Assembly: GCA_003232915.1 (NCBI GenBank)
Contig: QIKE01000060.1
Location: forward strand, 1 to 44,732
DNA: 44,732 bases
Direction of reading: 5' to 3'
From: Bacteroidota bacterium
GTDB taxonomy: Bacteria > Bacteroidota > Bacteroidia > Bacteroidales > F082
A model generated the notes under the pieces. That model was not told the origin of the DNA and did not search any database. It saw nothing but the letters and a program-made list of their open reading frames with translations. Positions 28,908 to 37,805 of this stretch are shown here, piece after piece. Position numbers and translations under genes: made by a program. Position 1 is the stretch's first letter; the number at the start of each line of letters is the position of its first letter.

Positions 28908-29861
28908 ATGTTCAGATAAATACTTATTTTTGCCAAAGAACTAATGTGCACAAACTTTGATTTTTAAAGGACAGAACATCATTGAATTTGGCAAGCAGTT
29001 TAAAGACGATAAGACTTGCCTTGCGTACATAGCCGAAATTAAGTGGGCAGAAGGATATAAATGTTGTAATTGTGGTAATAATAAGTTTACGGTACGAAAA
29101 AAGAATTTAGCCCGTGATTGCAACCGGTGCCATCATATAGAAAGCCCAACAGCAAATACAATGTTTCATAGTATAAGGTTCGGTTTACAAAAAGCTTTTA
29201 TGATTGTTTTTCAGATGAGTGCCACCACAAAAGGGATGTCATCTTCTCAAATAGCAAAGCGTTGTGAAATATCAAGAACAACTGCTTGGACATTTATGCA
29301 CAAGGTAAGAACAGCTATGAAAAGCAGATACAATGTTCCGATGGAAGGAAAAGTACAGGTTTACGAATTTGTATATGGAGGAAAAGAAACATTTAAGTTA
29401 GGAAGGAGTAAAGACTCAAAAAAGAAGAAATTAATTTGTGCTGTGGAACTTACAGACACAGGAAACATCAAACGAGCATATTTTAAAAAGATTCAGGATT
29501 ACTCGTCCAAATCATTAAGAAAAATATTTGATGAGCATATTTCAAAAAGTGCAATTGTATTTATAGATAAACGGACAGGCTATGTACAGATTAGCAAGGA
29601 TTTTAATATTCGTCAAAATTACAGTGATAACGATCTTAGCATGAAGCAAATGCATATAATAATTCATCAACTCAAGTTGTGGCTTAGAAGTGTTTATTCT
29701 TGGGTAGATGAAGAACATATAGAGAAATATTTAGATGAATACAGTTTTAGGATTAACCGTTCCATTTATAAGCAAACGATTTTCCATAGGCTAATAGAGA
29801 GAATGGTTATGACTCATCCGGTTACATATAAGGAAATTAAAATAAGTATCTAATTGAACAT
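28908..29861 (+). mobile_element. IS1595 family insertion sequence
   Basis: Inverted ends flank the transposase gene: 28908-28930 begins ATGTTCAGATAAATACTTAT and the reverse complement of 29839-29861 begins ATGTTCAATTAGATACTTAT, matching at 20 of 23 positions. The right end overlaps the last codons of the transposase. The true tips could lie a little further out, since weak matching continues. I did not find a convincing target duplication. Confidence 0.65.
28957..29853 (+). CDS. IS1595 family transposase, catalytic Asp apparently lost
   Basis: A 298-residue product starting at a TTG. It has an N-terminal zinc ribbon (YKCCNCGNNKF and ARDCNRCHHIE), an HTH-like segment (GMSSSQIAKRCEISRTTAW) and the ISXO2-like DDE domain. 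The family's VDEFVYGGKE block reads VQVYEFVYGGKE, with Tyr136 where the first catalytic Asp is expected. The later block reads FIDKRTGYV, where DKWRGY is usual; the family's C-terminal block LKLWLRSVYSWVDEEHIEKY is intact. The frame is open throughout, so the loss is by substitution. With a TTG start and a missing catalytic residue, the element is probably immobile. Confidence 0.85.
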   Translation: MIFKGQNIIEFGKQFKDDKTCLAYIAEIKWAEGYKCCNCGNNKFTVRKKNLARDCNRCHHIESPTANTMFHSIRFGLQKAFMIVFQMSATTKGMSSSQIAKRCEISRTTAWTFMHKVRTAMKSRYNVPMEGKVQVYEFVYGGKETFKLGRSKDSKKKKLICAVELTDTGNIKRAYFKKIQDYSSKSLRKIFDEHISKSAIVFIDKRTGYVQISKDFNIRQNYSDNDLSMKQMHIIIHQLKLWLRSVYSWVDEEHIEKYLDEYSFRINRSIYKQTIFHRLIERMVMTHPVTYKEIKISI

Positions 29862-29935
29862 ATTATTAAAATATTAAGCACTTTCTCCGTAAGAAATTAT
29901 CAATGCCGAATTTATTTTACTATTTGATAACTCCT

Positions 29936-29943
29936 TACTTTTG
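29936..29943 (+). promoter_or_regulatory. -7 box for the M1-M28 peptidase gene
   Basis: TACTTTTG fits TAnnTTTG and lies 27 bases before the ATG, outside the IS right end. No well-spaced -33 element is seen. Confidence 0.4.
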
Positions 29944-29970
29944 GCAGTCGAAAATAAAAATTGTAGAACA

Positions 29971-32900
29971 ATGAAAAAAAATCTTATTTTTATATTCTTT
30001 TTAATTCTTACAACCGGAGGGTTTTCACAGAAGGTATATGTCGAACACCGTTTGAATGTAGTATTAAATCCTACAATTTCGGAAATTGATGTTGTTGATA
30101 CTGTGATAACAAACAATAACACCGAAAAAATATTCAGTCTTAATGCAGGACTCAAGCCCTACTTTTTTTCAAAAAATATTAAAGCAACATTAATTGCCTC
30201 TCAAGTAGCGGCATCCGACGTGGGAATGGATCACGATAGCGGAACCTATGCTAATGATTTGAAAATAAATAAATGGCAGGTCCATTTTAAAGGCAAATCA
30301 AAAACTTTTGTTATTCGCTATAAAGGCACAATATCATCAAGTCTAACGCAAAGCAATGCCAACTATCAGCGAGGTTTTAGCGAATCGTCAGGCATCGTCA
30401 GCCCAAAAGGGGTGTATCTTGCCGGCTCAACTTATTGGATACCCGAATTTAAAAACAAACTTATCACTTTTAAACTCACCACCACTTTACCGGAAGACTG
30501 GAAAACAGTATCGCAAGGAAAACGAACCTATGAAGTTGTTGCAGGAAACAAGCATATTGATACATGGCAATGTAATAAGCCTCAGGAGGAAGTTTTTTTA
30601 ATTGCTGCTCGTTTCACCGAATATTCTTATAATATGAATAGTGGTATCGAAGCTATGGCTTTTTTGCGTACGCCTGACGAAGGTCTTGCCAACAAATATT
30701 TAGAAGTCACCGAACAGTATATGGAAATGTATCAGCATCTTATCACAAAATACCCCTACTCGAAATTTGCACTCGTCGAAAACTTTTGGGAAACCGGTTA
30801 TGGTATGCCGTCTTTTACTTTGCTCGGTGAAAAAATCATCCGTTTTCCTTTTATTTTATATTCGTCGTATCCACACGAACTACTTCATAATTGGTGGGGA
30901 AATAGCGTTTATGTCAATTTTTCGAAAGGCAATTGGTGCGAGGGTATTACAGCCTATATGGCCGATCATCTGATAAAAGAACAACGCGGACAAGGCGAAA
31001 ATTATCGCCGTTCGACGTTGCAAAAATATACCGATTTTGTAAATCCGCAAAACGATTTTCCCTTAAGTCGTTTCGTGTCGCGTTATAATGCATCAAGCGA
31101 AGCCATAGGCTATGGCAAAGCACTGATGATGTGGCACATGTTGCGGCGAAAATTGGGCGATGAAGACTTTAAAAAAGGAATGCGATTGTTTTACGAACAA
31201 AACAAATTTAAAAAAGCCACCTATGCAGATATTCGCAAAGCACTTGAAGAGGTTTCAGGTATGAATTTGAAATCTTTTTTCAACCAATGGATAAATCGTA
31301 CTGGTGCACCCGAATTAAAAATAAAAAATGTTTATACAGACCGTTATAATTCCAAATACCGTATTTTTCTAACTCTTGAACAAACTCAAAATCAAGCTGT
31401 TTTTACACTTGATATACCTGTTGCCGTTGCTACCGAAAACGGGCTGAAAGATATTGTTTTGAAAATGGACAAAAAAACTCAGATCTTTCAGCTTACTCTC
31501 AATAGCAAACCCTTGAAAATGGGAATCGATCCGCAATATGATGTTTTCAGACGACTCAACCCGCAAGAAGTCCCTCCCGTATTGTCGAAAGTGTTGGCAA
31601 GCCACAACAATATTATTGTACTGCCCTCTTCAGCTGATAGTCTGTCGGCTGCAATGTATAAGGAACTTGCCGAAAAATGGAGCGCCTCCGATAGTCAAGA
31701 TAATTATGCTATTGTTTACGATAAAGATATTAGTAAACTGCCAAATGATAAAACCGCGTGGATTATCGGTTATGAAAATAAGTTTGCACAGCTTTTAAGC
31801 AAGGGTATGAAAGTTTATCGTTCGGGTTTCACCGCCGATTCGGTTCGTCTCGAAAACAAAATACTCGCAAAAGCCGGCAATAGTTTTGTTATCAACATTT
31901 TCGCACCAAAAAATTTCAATAAAAATATTGTTTTTATTACTCCTGGCAATAAGGCGGCTATTGATGGTTTGGTGCGTAAGTTGCCCCATTACGGAAAATA
32001 TAGCTATCTCGCTTTCGAAGGCGCCGAACCTACCAATATTGCCAAAGGACAGTGGCCCGTTATCCATTCGCCCTTGGTGAAGGTTTTTGTTAAATCGGCA
32101 GAAAAGGCAAATCTTATTGAAAAGCGCAATGCTCTGGCATACCTTAAGCCGTTGCTTTCAGAAAAACGGATGATGGCTCATATCAAGTTTCTTGCCTCCG
32201 ACGAGTTGAAAGGTCGCGGTCTTGGCACACCCACATTGGACAAAGCCGCAGAATACATAGCTCAGAAGTTCAAAAAATACGGACTTAAAACACTTGGCAA
32301 CAGCTATTTTCAAAACTTTAGCCACAAGTTTAATGACAAAGGAACATTGCAAATGAAAAATGTAATTGCCATTGTTGAAGGAACAGATCCCAAATTGAAA
32401 GATTCTCCTGTTGTGGTTTCGGCACATTACGACCATCTCGGACTCGGCTGGCCCGATGTTCATAAAGGCGATAAAGGTAAAATACATCACGGTGCCGACG
32501 ACAATGCCAGTGGTGTAGCCATAATGCTCGAACTGGCAAAAAATATGGCCAAAAGTTATCCTAAACGAACCATCGTTTTTGTTGCATTCACCGGCGAAGA
32601 GGAAGGCCTTATCGGTTCACGCTATTTTGTAAACCATGCGAAAAAATATTTTGAAGGCCCCATTATGGCCGACATCAACCTTGATACCGACGGAAGTTTG
32701 TTCGATAAAAAACTGTTGGTTTTGAATGCCAATACAGCGCGCGAATGGAAGTTTATTTTTATGGGAACAGACTATACCACAGGCGTTAAAAGCGAAATTG
32801 TGCCCAAAGAAATTGATGCCAGCGATCAAGTTTCTTTTAATGAAAAAGGTATTCCTGCTGTTCAGCTGTTTACCGGTGCCACCCAAAATTATCATCGACC

Positions 32901-33324
32901 TACCGACACTTACGACAAAATCGACGGCAAAGGTTTGGTGAAAGTTGCCACCGTTGCCAAAGAAGTGGTAGAATATCTCGCCAATAGAGGCGAACCCCTC
33001 CAATACACGGGCAAAACATATTCGCAAAGACAAAATAACAATATTAAACCAAAAAAAAACAGAAGAGTTTCTACAGGTTCTATCCCCGACTTCGCCTATA
33101 CCGGAATAGGGGTGAAAATAGGTACGGTAATCAAAGGCTCAACCGGTGACAAAGCCGGTTTGAAAAAAAATGATGTGATTATCGCCCTCAATGGTACTAA
33201 AGTAAACGACTTGAGAGAATACTCCGATGAACTAAAAAAATACCTGCCTGGCAACAACGTAAAACTTACCGTTTTGCGAAATGGAAAAAAACAAGTTATT
33301 GCCTTAAAACTCGGAGTTAGGTAA
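29971..33324 (+). CDS. Secreted M1-M28-PDZ peptidase fusion
   Basis: An 1118-residue exported protein. The ATG at 29971 gives a clean signal peptide, MKKNLIFIFFLILTTGGFSQ. The N-terminal half is an M1 aminopeptidase-like module with HELLHNWWGN (His302, Glu303, His306) and the third ligand in GNWCEGITAY (Glu324). From about residue 720 an M28 domain follows, with VVVSAHYDHLGLG, GADDNASGVA, AFTGEEEGLIGS and DINLDTDGS, holding the usual two-zinc ligands. The C-terminal 75 residues form a PDZ domain (GVKIGTVIKGSTGDKAGLKK). M1 and M28 units together could trim peptides outside the cytoplasm. Sequence and domain order are clear; the substrate is unknown. Confidence 0.9.
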   Translation: MKKNLIFIFFLILTTGGFSQKVYVEHRLNVVLNPTISEIDVVDTVITNNNTEKIFSLNAGLKPYFFSKNIKATLIASQVAASDVGMDHDSGTYANDLKINKWQVHFKGKSKTFVIRYKGTISSSLTQSNANYQRGFSESSGIVSPKGVYLAGSTYWIPEFKNKLITFKLTTTLPEDWKTVSQGKRTYEVVAGNKHIDTWQCNKPQEEVFLIAARFTEYSYNMNSGIEAMAFLRTPDEGLANKYLEVTEQYMEMYQHLITKYPYSKFALVENFWETGYGMPSFTLLGEKIIRFPFILYSSYPHELLHNWWGNSVYVNFSKGNWCEGITAYMADHLIKEQRGQGENYRRSTLQKYTDFVNPQNDFPLSRFVSRYNASSEAIGYGKALMMWHMLRRKLGDEDFKKGMRLFYEQNKFKKATYADIRKALEEVSGMNLKSFFNQWINRTGAPELKIKNVYTDRYNSKYRIFLTLEQTQNQAVFTLDIPVAVATENGLKDIVLKMDKKTQIFQLTLNSKPLKMGIDPQYDVFRRLNPQEVPPVLSKVLASHNNIIVLPSSADSLSAAMYKELAEKWSASDSQDNYAIVYDKDISKLPNDKTAWIIGYENKFAQLLSKGMKVYRSGFTADSVRLENKILAKAGNSFVINIFAPKNFNKNIVFITPGNKAAIDGLVRKLPHYGKYSYLAFEGAEPTNIAKGQWPVIHSPLVKVFVKSAEKANLIEKRNALAYLKPLLSEKRMMAHIKFLASDELKGRGLGTPTLDKAAEYIAQKFKKYGLKTLGNSYFQNFSHKFNDKGTLQMKNVIAIVEGTDPKLKDSPVVVSAHYDHLGLGWPDVHKGDKGKIHHGADDNASGVAIMLELAKNMAKSYPKRTIVFVAFTGEEEGLIGSRYFVNHAKKYFEGPIMADINLDTDGSLFDKKLLVLNANTAREWKFIFMGTDYTTGVKSEIVPKEIDASDQVSFNEKGIPAVQLFTGATQNYHRPTDTYDKIDGKGLVKVATVAKEVVEYLANRGEPLQYTGKTYSQRQNNNIKPKKNRRVSTGSIPDFAYTGIGVKIGTVIKGSTGDKAGLKKNDVIIALNGTKVNDLREYSDELKKYLPGNNVKLTVLRNGKKQVIALKLGVR

Positions 33325-33357
33325 AACTTGTGCTTTTTAACCTTCCGTTTTTTATTT

Positions 33358-33365
33358 TACATTTG
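33358..33365 (+). promoter_or_regulatory. -7 box for the nucleoside transporter gene
   Basis: TACATTTG fits TAnnTTTG and lies 44 bases before the ATG. Confidence 0.4.
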
Positions 33366-33409
33366 ACCCCTCTCTAAAATCAAATAAACTTTTTAAAACC
33401 AAAAAAATA

Positions 33410-34654
33410 ATGGGTATCAAAGGTAAAATTACGGTTATGAACTTCCTGCAATTTTTTGTGTGGGGTGCATGGCTCCTTTCTTTTGGAAAATATCTCGGAA
33501 CAACCTTACATTTTAGCGGCGAACAAATTGGTGCTATTTTTATGACTTTGGGAATAGCATCTCTTTTTATGCCAGGATTGTTCGGCATTATTGCCGACCG
33601 CTGGCTAAGTGCAAACAAGCTCTTTGCAATATTGCATTTTGTCGGCGCATTTTTATTATATATAGCCGCAAAACAAACAAGTTTTGATTCGCTTTACCTC
33701 GTGATGTTGCTCTATCTTATGCTATATATGCCTACCATTGCCCTCAACAACACGGTGTCATACTATCTTTTAGAGAAAAACGGATATGATATTGTCAAAG
33801 ATTTTCCTCCCATTAGGGTTTGGGGTACCGTTGGTTTTATCCTTGCCGTTTGGACAATTGATATTTTAGGGTGGGGATTAAGTAATTATCAGCTATATTT
33901 TTCGGCCGTGTTTTCTTTAATTTTAGGACTTTATTCCCTCACTCTTCCAAGTTGCACCATCGAAAAAACCAATACAAAAAAAACCCTGTCGCAAGCTTTC
34001 GGTTTAGACGCCCTTGTGCTATTTAAAAATAAGAAAATGGCCGTCTTTTTTATTTTTTCTATGCTGTTAGGCGCCGCTTTGCAAATTACCAATATGTGGG
34101 GAGAAGCTTTTTTACACGACTTTAGAAAAATTGCCGCTTTTGAAAATTCCTTTGCCGTAATCCATAACGGTATCTTAATGTCCGTTTCTCAAATTTCCGA
34201 AACCTTATTTATTCTTACTATCCCTTTCTTTTTAAAGCGTTTCGGAATTAGAAAAGTGATGCTAATGAGTATGTTTGCTTGGGTTTTCCGTTTCGGACTC
34301 TTTGGTATCGGAAACCCCACCGGTGTCGGTCTGGGATTTTTAATCCTTTCGATGATTATTTACGGTATGGCTTTCGACTTTTTTAATATTTCAGGTTCGC
34401 TTTTTGTTGAAATCGAAGCCGATAGTAAAATCAGAGGCAGTGCACAAGGCCTGTTTATGATTATGACTAATGGTCTCGGCGCTATGATTGGCGCTTATGG
34501 TAGCGGTATAGTTATCGAAATTTTTACCAAAAACGATACGCGTAATTGGCACAGCATCTGGTTTGTTTTTGCAGCATACGCCTTGTTTATAGGAATTGCA
34601 TTTATGTGTTTATTTAAGTATAAACATAATCCACAAGCCATCGAAAACATATAA
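33410..34654 (+). CDS. NupG-like nucleoside:H+ symporter (MFS)
   Basis: A 414-residue, 12-helix transporter. The N-terminal MNFLQFFVWGAWLLSFGKYL and the loop FGIIADRWLSANKLF are typical of the nucleoside:H+ symporter family, as are PPIRVWGTVGFILAVW and ALNNTVSYYLLEKNGYD. It would import nucleosides for salvage. It follows the peptidase gene by 85 bases and has a possible promoter of its own. Confidence in family is good; substrate range is not known. Confidence 0.88.
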   Translation: MGIKGKITVMNFLQFFVWGAWLLSFGKYLGTTLHFSGEQIGAIFMTLGIASLFMPGLFGIIADRWLSANKLFAILHFVGAFLLYIAAKQTSFDSLYLVMLLYLMLYMPTIALNNTVSYYLLEKNGYDIVKDFPPIRVWGTVGFILAVWTIDILGWGLSNYQLYFSAVFSLILGLYSLTLPSCTIEKTNTKKTLSQAFGLDALVLFKNKKMAVFFIFSMLLGAALQITNMWGEAFLHDFRKIAAFENSFAVIHNGILMSVSQISETLFILTIPFFLKRFGIRKVMLMSMFAWVFRFGLFGIGNPTGVGLGFLILSMIIYGMAFDFFNISGSLFVEIEADSKIRGSAQGLFMIMTNGLGAMIGAYGSGIVIEIFTKNDTRNWHSIWFVFAAYALFIGIAFMCLFKYKHNPQAIENI

Positions 34655-34737
34655 CATTAATCCAACTAATTCGAAGTTGAAAAAAGATGATTTTTGATGT
34701 GTCAATAGACTAAATTTAAGTTTTATTATTATCATAT

Positions 34738-34945
34738 TCTTTTGGGCGGCCAGGCGGGCTTTCCGTTATAGTCCTCGCCCCAACGTTGTTTCGGCTATTG
34801 CGTTTGCAGTGGCTTCCTGTCGTCAGCCCTGCCTCCGCAAGCCTCAATCAACTTTGGTGCTGCGGGCTGCCACTCCAATCCCTGCCGCAAAAAGCCTACC
34901 CTTAGCCAGCGTGGCTTTACGTATCATTTTGCTTACGGCAACAGG
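34738..34945. repeat. GC-rich island, probable dispersed repeat
   Basis: About 200 bases clearly richer in G and C than the surroundings, opening with GGGCGGCCAGGCGGGCTTTC and containing GCGGGCTGCCACTCC and CCTGCCGCAAAAAGCC. No frame shows a plausible protein. It resembles GC-rich intergenic repeats that I recall from other Bacteroidota, often near gene ends, but this cannot be verified here. The flanks (34655-34737 and 34946-35010) are AT-rich with nothing recognisable. Confidence 0.45.
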
Positions 34946-35010
34946 CTTTAATTTTTTTTGATGTTGCAACTCTTACCATGCAAAATGATATTTTCCAACA
35001 TCGTAAATAA

Positions 35011-35040
35011 AAAAACCCCTTTTGTAAAAGGGGTTTTTTT
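35011..35040. terminator. Bidirectional terminator between the transporter and rpsA
   Basis: AAAAACCCCTTTT and AAAAGGGGTTTTT form a 13-base stem with T runs on both strands. It lies 19 bases past the rpsA stop and can end transcription from either side. Confidence 0.8.
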
Positions 35041-35058
35041 ATGGTGAAAAAGAAAAAC

Positions 35059-37137
35059 CTATTTATTTTTCTTCTCTTCTTTTTCCAAATCGGATTTAAG
35101 ATTAGCCAAAACATCAAGATCGCCAAGCGTTGTTTTTTCCATCTTTTCGTTTATTTTTTGAACGTTATGCTTAGTTTGTTTATCATCGTTTTTCTTCGAC
35201 TCTTTTGAATTGGCAACACTTGCCTTTTGGTAAGTAGATGTATGAGACAAAATGATTTTTTTGTTTTCTTTCGAGAACTCAATAACTTTAAAAGGAAGAA
35301 CATCATCAATTTTGGCAAAGGTTCCGTCTTCTTTCTTTATATGTCGCGAAGGAGCAAAACCTTCAACGCCATAAGGCAACGAAACTACTGCGCCTCTGTC
35401 TTTTACGTCGATAACAGTACCTTCATGAACCGAACCAAAAGTAAATACTGTTTCAAATACATCCCACGGATTTTCTTCGAGTTGTTTATGGCCAAGACTC
35501 AAACGACGATTTTGTTCATCCACATCCAACACGATAACATCAATTTTTTCTCCTACTTTAGTGAACTCTGCCGGATGTTTGATTTTTTTCGACCACGAAA
35601 GATCACTGATGTGAATCAAACCGTCAACTCCTTCTTCAATTTCTACAAAAATTCCGAAGTTGGTAAAATTCCTTACGTCAGCTTTGTGTTTTGAACCAAC
35701 AGGATACCTTTCACGAATGTCTTTCCACGGATCAGGCAACAGTTGTTTCATTCCAAGCGACATTTTGCGCTCTTCACGATCGAGGGTAAGTATAACGGCT
35801 TCAACTTCGTCGCCAACTTTAAGAAAATCCTGTGCCGTGCGTAAGTGCTGTGACCACGACATTTCCGAAACATGGATAAGCCCTTCCACACCAGGTGAAA
35901 TTTCGATGAATGCGCCGTAATCGGCCAGCACAACTACCTTGCCTTTTACTTTGTCACCAACTTTCATGTTCGGGTCAAGCGAATCCCAAGGATGAGGAGT
36001 GAGCTGTTTTAAACCGAGTGCAATACGTTTTTTGTTTTCATCGAAGTCGAGAATAACAACTTTCAATTTCTGATCAAGTTCAACAACTTCATCAGGGTGG
36101 TTGATGCGTCCCCACGATAAATCGGTGATATGAACCAAGCCGTCAACACCTCCAAGGTCAATAAACACACCATAAGAAGTAATGTTTTTTGCAGTACCTT
36201 CAAGAACCTGTCCTTTTTCGAGCTTGGCGATAATTTCAGCCCTCTGGGCTTCAAGTTCATCTTCGATAAGAGCCTTATGCGAAACCACTACATTTTTGTA
36301 TTCTTGATTGATTTTAACAACTTTAAACTCCATAGACTTATCTACAAATATATCATAATCGCGGATGGGTTTTACATCAATTTGCGAACCGGGTAAAAAA
36401 GCCTCAATGCCAAATACATCAACAATAAGCCCCCCTTTTGTGCGACTTTTAACATATCCAGTGATGATTTCGTCTTTGCTATACGCATCGTTTACACGTT
36501 CCCACGATTTGAGAATACGTGCCTTTTTATGCGAAAGAATCATCTGTCCAGTAGCATCCTCCTGATTCTCAACGTAAATCTCAACCTTGTCATTAACTTT
36601 TAAATCAGGATTGTATCTAAACTCATTAAGAGGAATAATGCCATCGGACTTATATCCAATGTTTATAACCACTTCACGGTTGTTAATCGAAACAACGGTT
36701 CCTTCAATCACTTCATGCTCAACAATGGAGCTCATAGTTTTGGTGTAAACGTCTTCGAGCCTCGAACGTTCCTCCTTAGAATAATTTTCGTGTTTCTTGC
36801 CTAGGGAATCCCAGTCGAACGCTTCGGGTTCGTCTTTGACGGTTTTTTCAACTTTTGTTTCGGCTTGTCCCTCTACAGTAGTCTCTTCCCGAACCTCTTC
36901 CTTGATGTGCATTTCCAGTCCGGGTAGTTCAGAAGATTCCTCCTCGGCAATTTCTTCTTCTGTTTTAATTTCAGAAACGGATTCAACGGTTTTTATACCT
37001 TCTTTCACTTCTTCTTCAACGTTGGCTTCAGGTGTCGAATCAGAGATTTTCCGAGTTTCCGGTACAATAACTTCCGTTTGTTCTGCATTTACTTCCACAC
37101 TCGTAATTTCGGCTTCTATTTTTTCTTTATCAGACAT
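35059..37137 (-). CDS. rpsA: 30S ribosomal protein S1
   Basis: Ribosomal RNA-binding protein needed for initiation on many mRNAs. The 692-residue product has an acidic low-complexity N-terminal region of about 130 residues, rich in Glu, and then six S1 (OB-fold) repeats. The later repeats show GVFIDLGGVDGLVHITDLSW, GAFIEISPGVEGLIHVSEMS and GIFVEIEEGVDGLIHISDLS. A lysine-rich tail ends the protein. Six S1 domains match the family, and the long leader is seen in Bacteroidota. The leader of about 130 bases between promoter and start could serve autogenous control, as in E. coli; that is inference. Confidence 0.96.
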   Translation of the reverse strand: MSDKEKIEAEITSVEVNAEQTEVIVPETRKISDSTPEANVEEEVKEGIKTVESVSEIKTEEEIAEEESSELPGLEMHIKEEVREETTVEGQAETKVEKTVKDEPEAFDWDSLGKKHENYSKEERSRLEDVYTKTMSSIVEHEVIEGTVVSINNREVVINIGYKSDGIIPLNEFRYNPDLKVNDKVEIYVENQEDATGQMILSHKKARILKSWERVNDAYSKDEIITGYVKSRTKGGLIVDVFGIEAFLPGSQIDVKPIRDYDIFVDKSMEFKVVKINQEYKNVVVSHKALIEDELEAQRAEIIAKLEKGQVLEGTAKNITSYGVFIDLGGVDGLVHITDLSWGRINHPDEVVELDQKLKVVILDFDENKKRIALGLKQLTPHPWDSLDPNMKVGDKVKGKVVVLADYGAFIEISPGVEGLIHVSEMSWSQHLRTAQDFLKVGDEVEAVILTLDREERKMSLGMKQLLPDPWKDIRERYPVGSKHKADVRNFTNFGIFVEIEEGVDGLIHISDLSWSKKIKHPAEFTKVGEKIDVIVLDVDEQNRRLSLGHKQLEENPWDVFETVFTFGSVHEGTVIDVKDRGAVVSLPYGVEGFAPSRHIKKEDGTFAKIDDVLPFKVIEFSKENKKIILSHTSTYQKASVANSKESKKNDDKQTKHNVQKINEKMEKTTLGDLDVLANLKSDLEKEEKKNK

Positions 37138-37270
37138 AAAAAAAACTTGTGTTTCATTCCAACCATCCGGTACTTGTGAACTGAAACCTGTTAAACATTT
37201 ATTAATTACAGTTTTAAGAATCTGATAAATAATAAATTATATCAAATCCGGATCTCTCAAAACAAAAGTG

Positions 37271-37278
37271 CAAAATTA
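37271..37278 (-). promoter_or_regulatory. -7 box for rpsA
   Basis: TAATTTTG on the minus strand fits TAnnTTTG, about 135 bases upstream of the ATG. Confidence 0.4.
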
Positions 37279-37702
37279 GATAATTATTTTTTTAAAAAAA
37301 AGTTTTCTTTTAAGTTTTCTTTAAATTAACCCATTAAAACAAAGCACTTTATGCAAAACAACCTAAAATAACATACGAAATAGTATACGAATCAGTGATA
37401 TTTTCAACAAAATTTGTTGAAAAAGAAATGGTATTCTGCTTACAGTCGATTCTATAATGATGATAAAAAAATGTTTTTTGGTAAAATGAGTTTATTATGG
37501 CCACAGATAATGCTATCTCTATAACCCCTGCCGTAAGACTAAACTCTTACAACCTTCGTGGCATTTGCTTCCGCGCGTCATATACAGAGATGTATAGCAA
37601 TGTGAAAATGCACTGCTTATTTTTTAACAATCACTTACAACTCATAAATCCTTGATTTTCCGGTTACAGTCTTCGTTCTACGTCCGTGCTTTCTTTTAGT
37701 CA
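37279..37702. other. Gene-free stretch upstream of rpsA
   Basis: About 420 bases with no convincing gene. It is AT-rich at the left and more mixed from about 37500 (CCCCTGCCGTAAGACTAAAC, CCGCGCGTCATATACAG). I see no RNA gene; the right part may belong to the repeat that follows. Confidence 0.4.
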
Positions 37703-37805
37703 GCGTTGGGGGCAGCCATGCACTTTAGCAAGTTTTGGCTTACACTGTTGGCTTTTCGAGCGACTTGCCTATGTGTATGGTTGCGCAAAGTTGGCATTGT
37801 TAAAT
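37703..37805. repeat. Imperfect long inverted repeat at the 3' end of the egtD-like gene
   Basis: Around a centre near 37760 (TTTTCGAGCGACTT), ATGCACTTTAGCAAGT and TTACACTGTTGGC pair, with bulges, with GCCTATGTGTA and TTGCGCAAAGTTGGCAT. Bulged hairpins of this size recall attC sites, but the expected outer cores are not inverted here: both ends read GTT on the plus strand. I therefore list it only as a structured repeat. It runs up to the stop codon of the methyltransferase gene. Confidence 0.4.

Noticed and set aside
36797-37225. 142-codon plus-strand frame opposite the rpsA acidic leader
   Set aside because: A serine-rich frame produced by the complement of Glu codons; rpsA explains the region.
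37703-37805. A second attC site
   Set aside because: The outer core sequences are not in inverted orientation, so it fails the basic attC layout despite the bulged hairpin.
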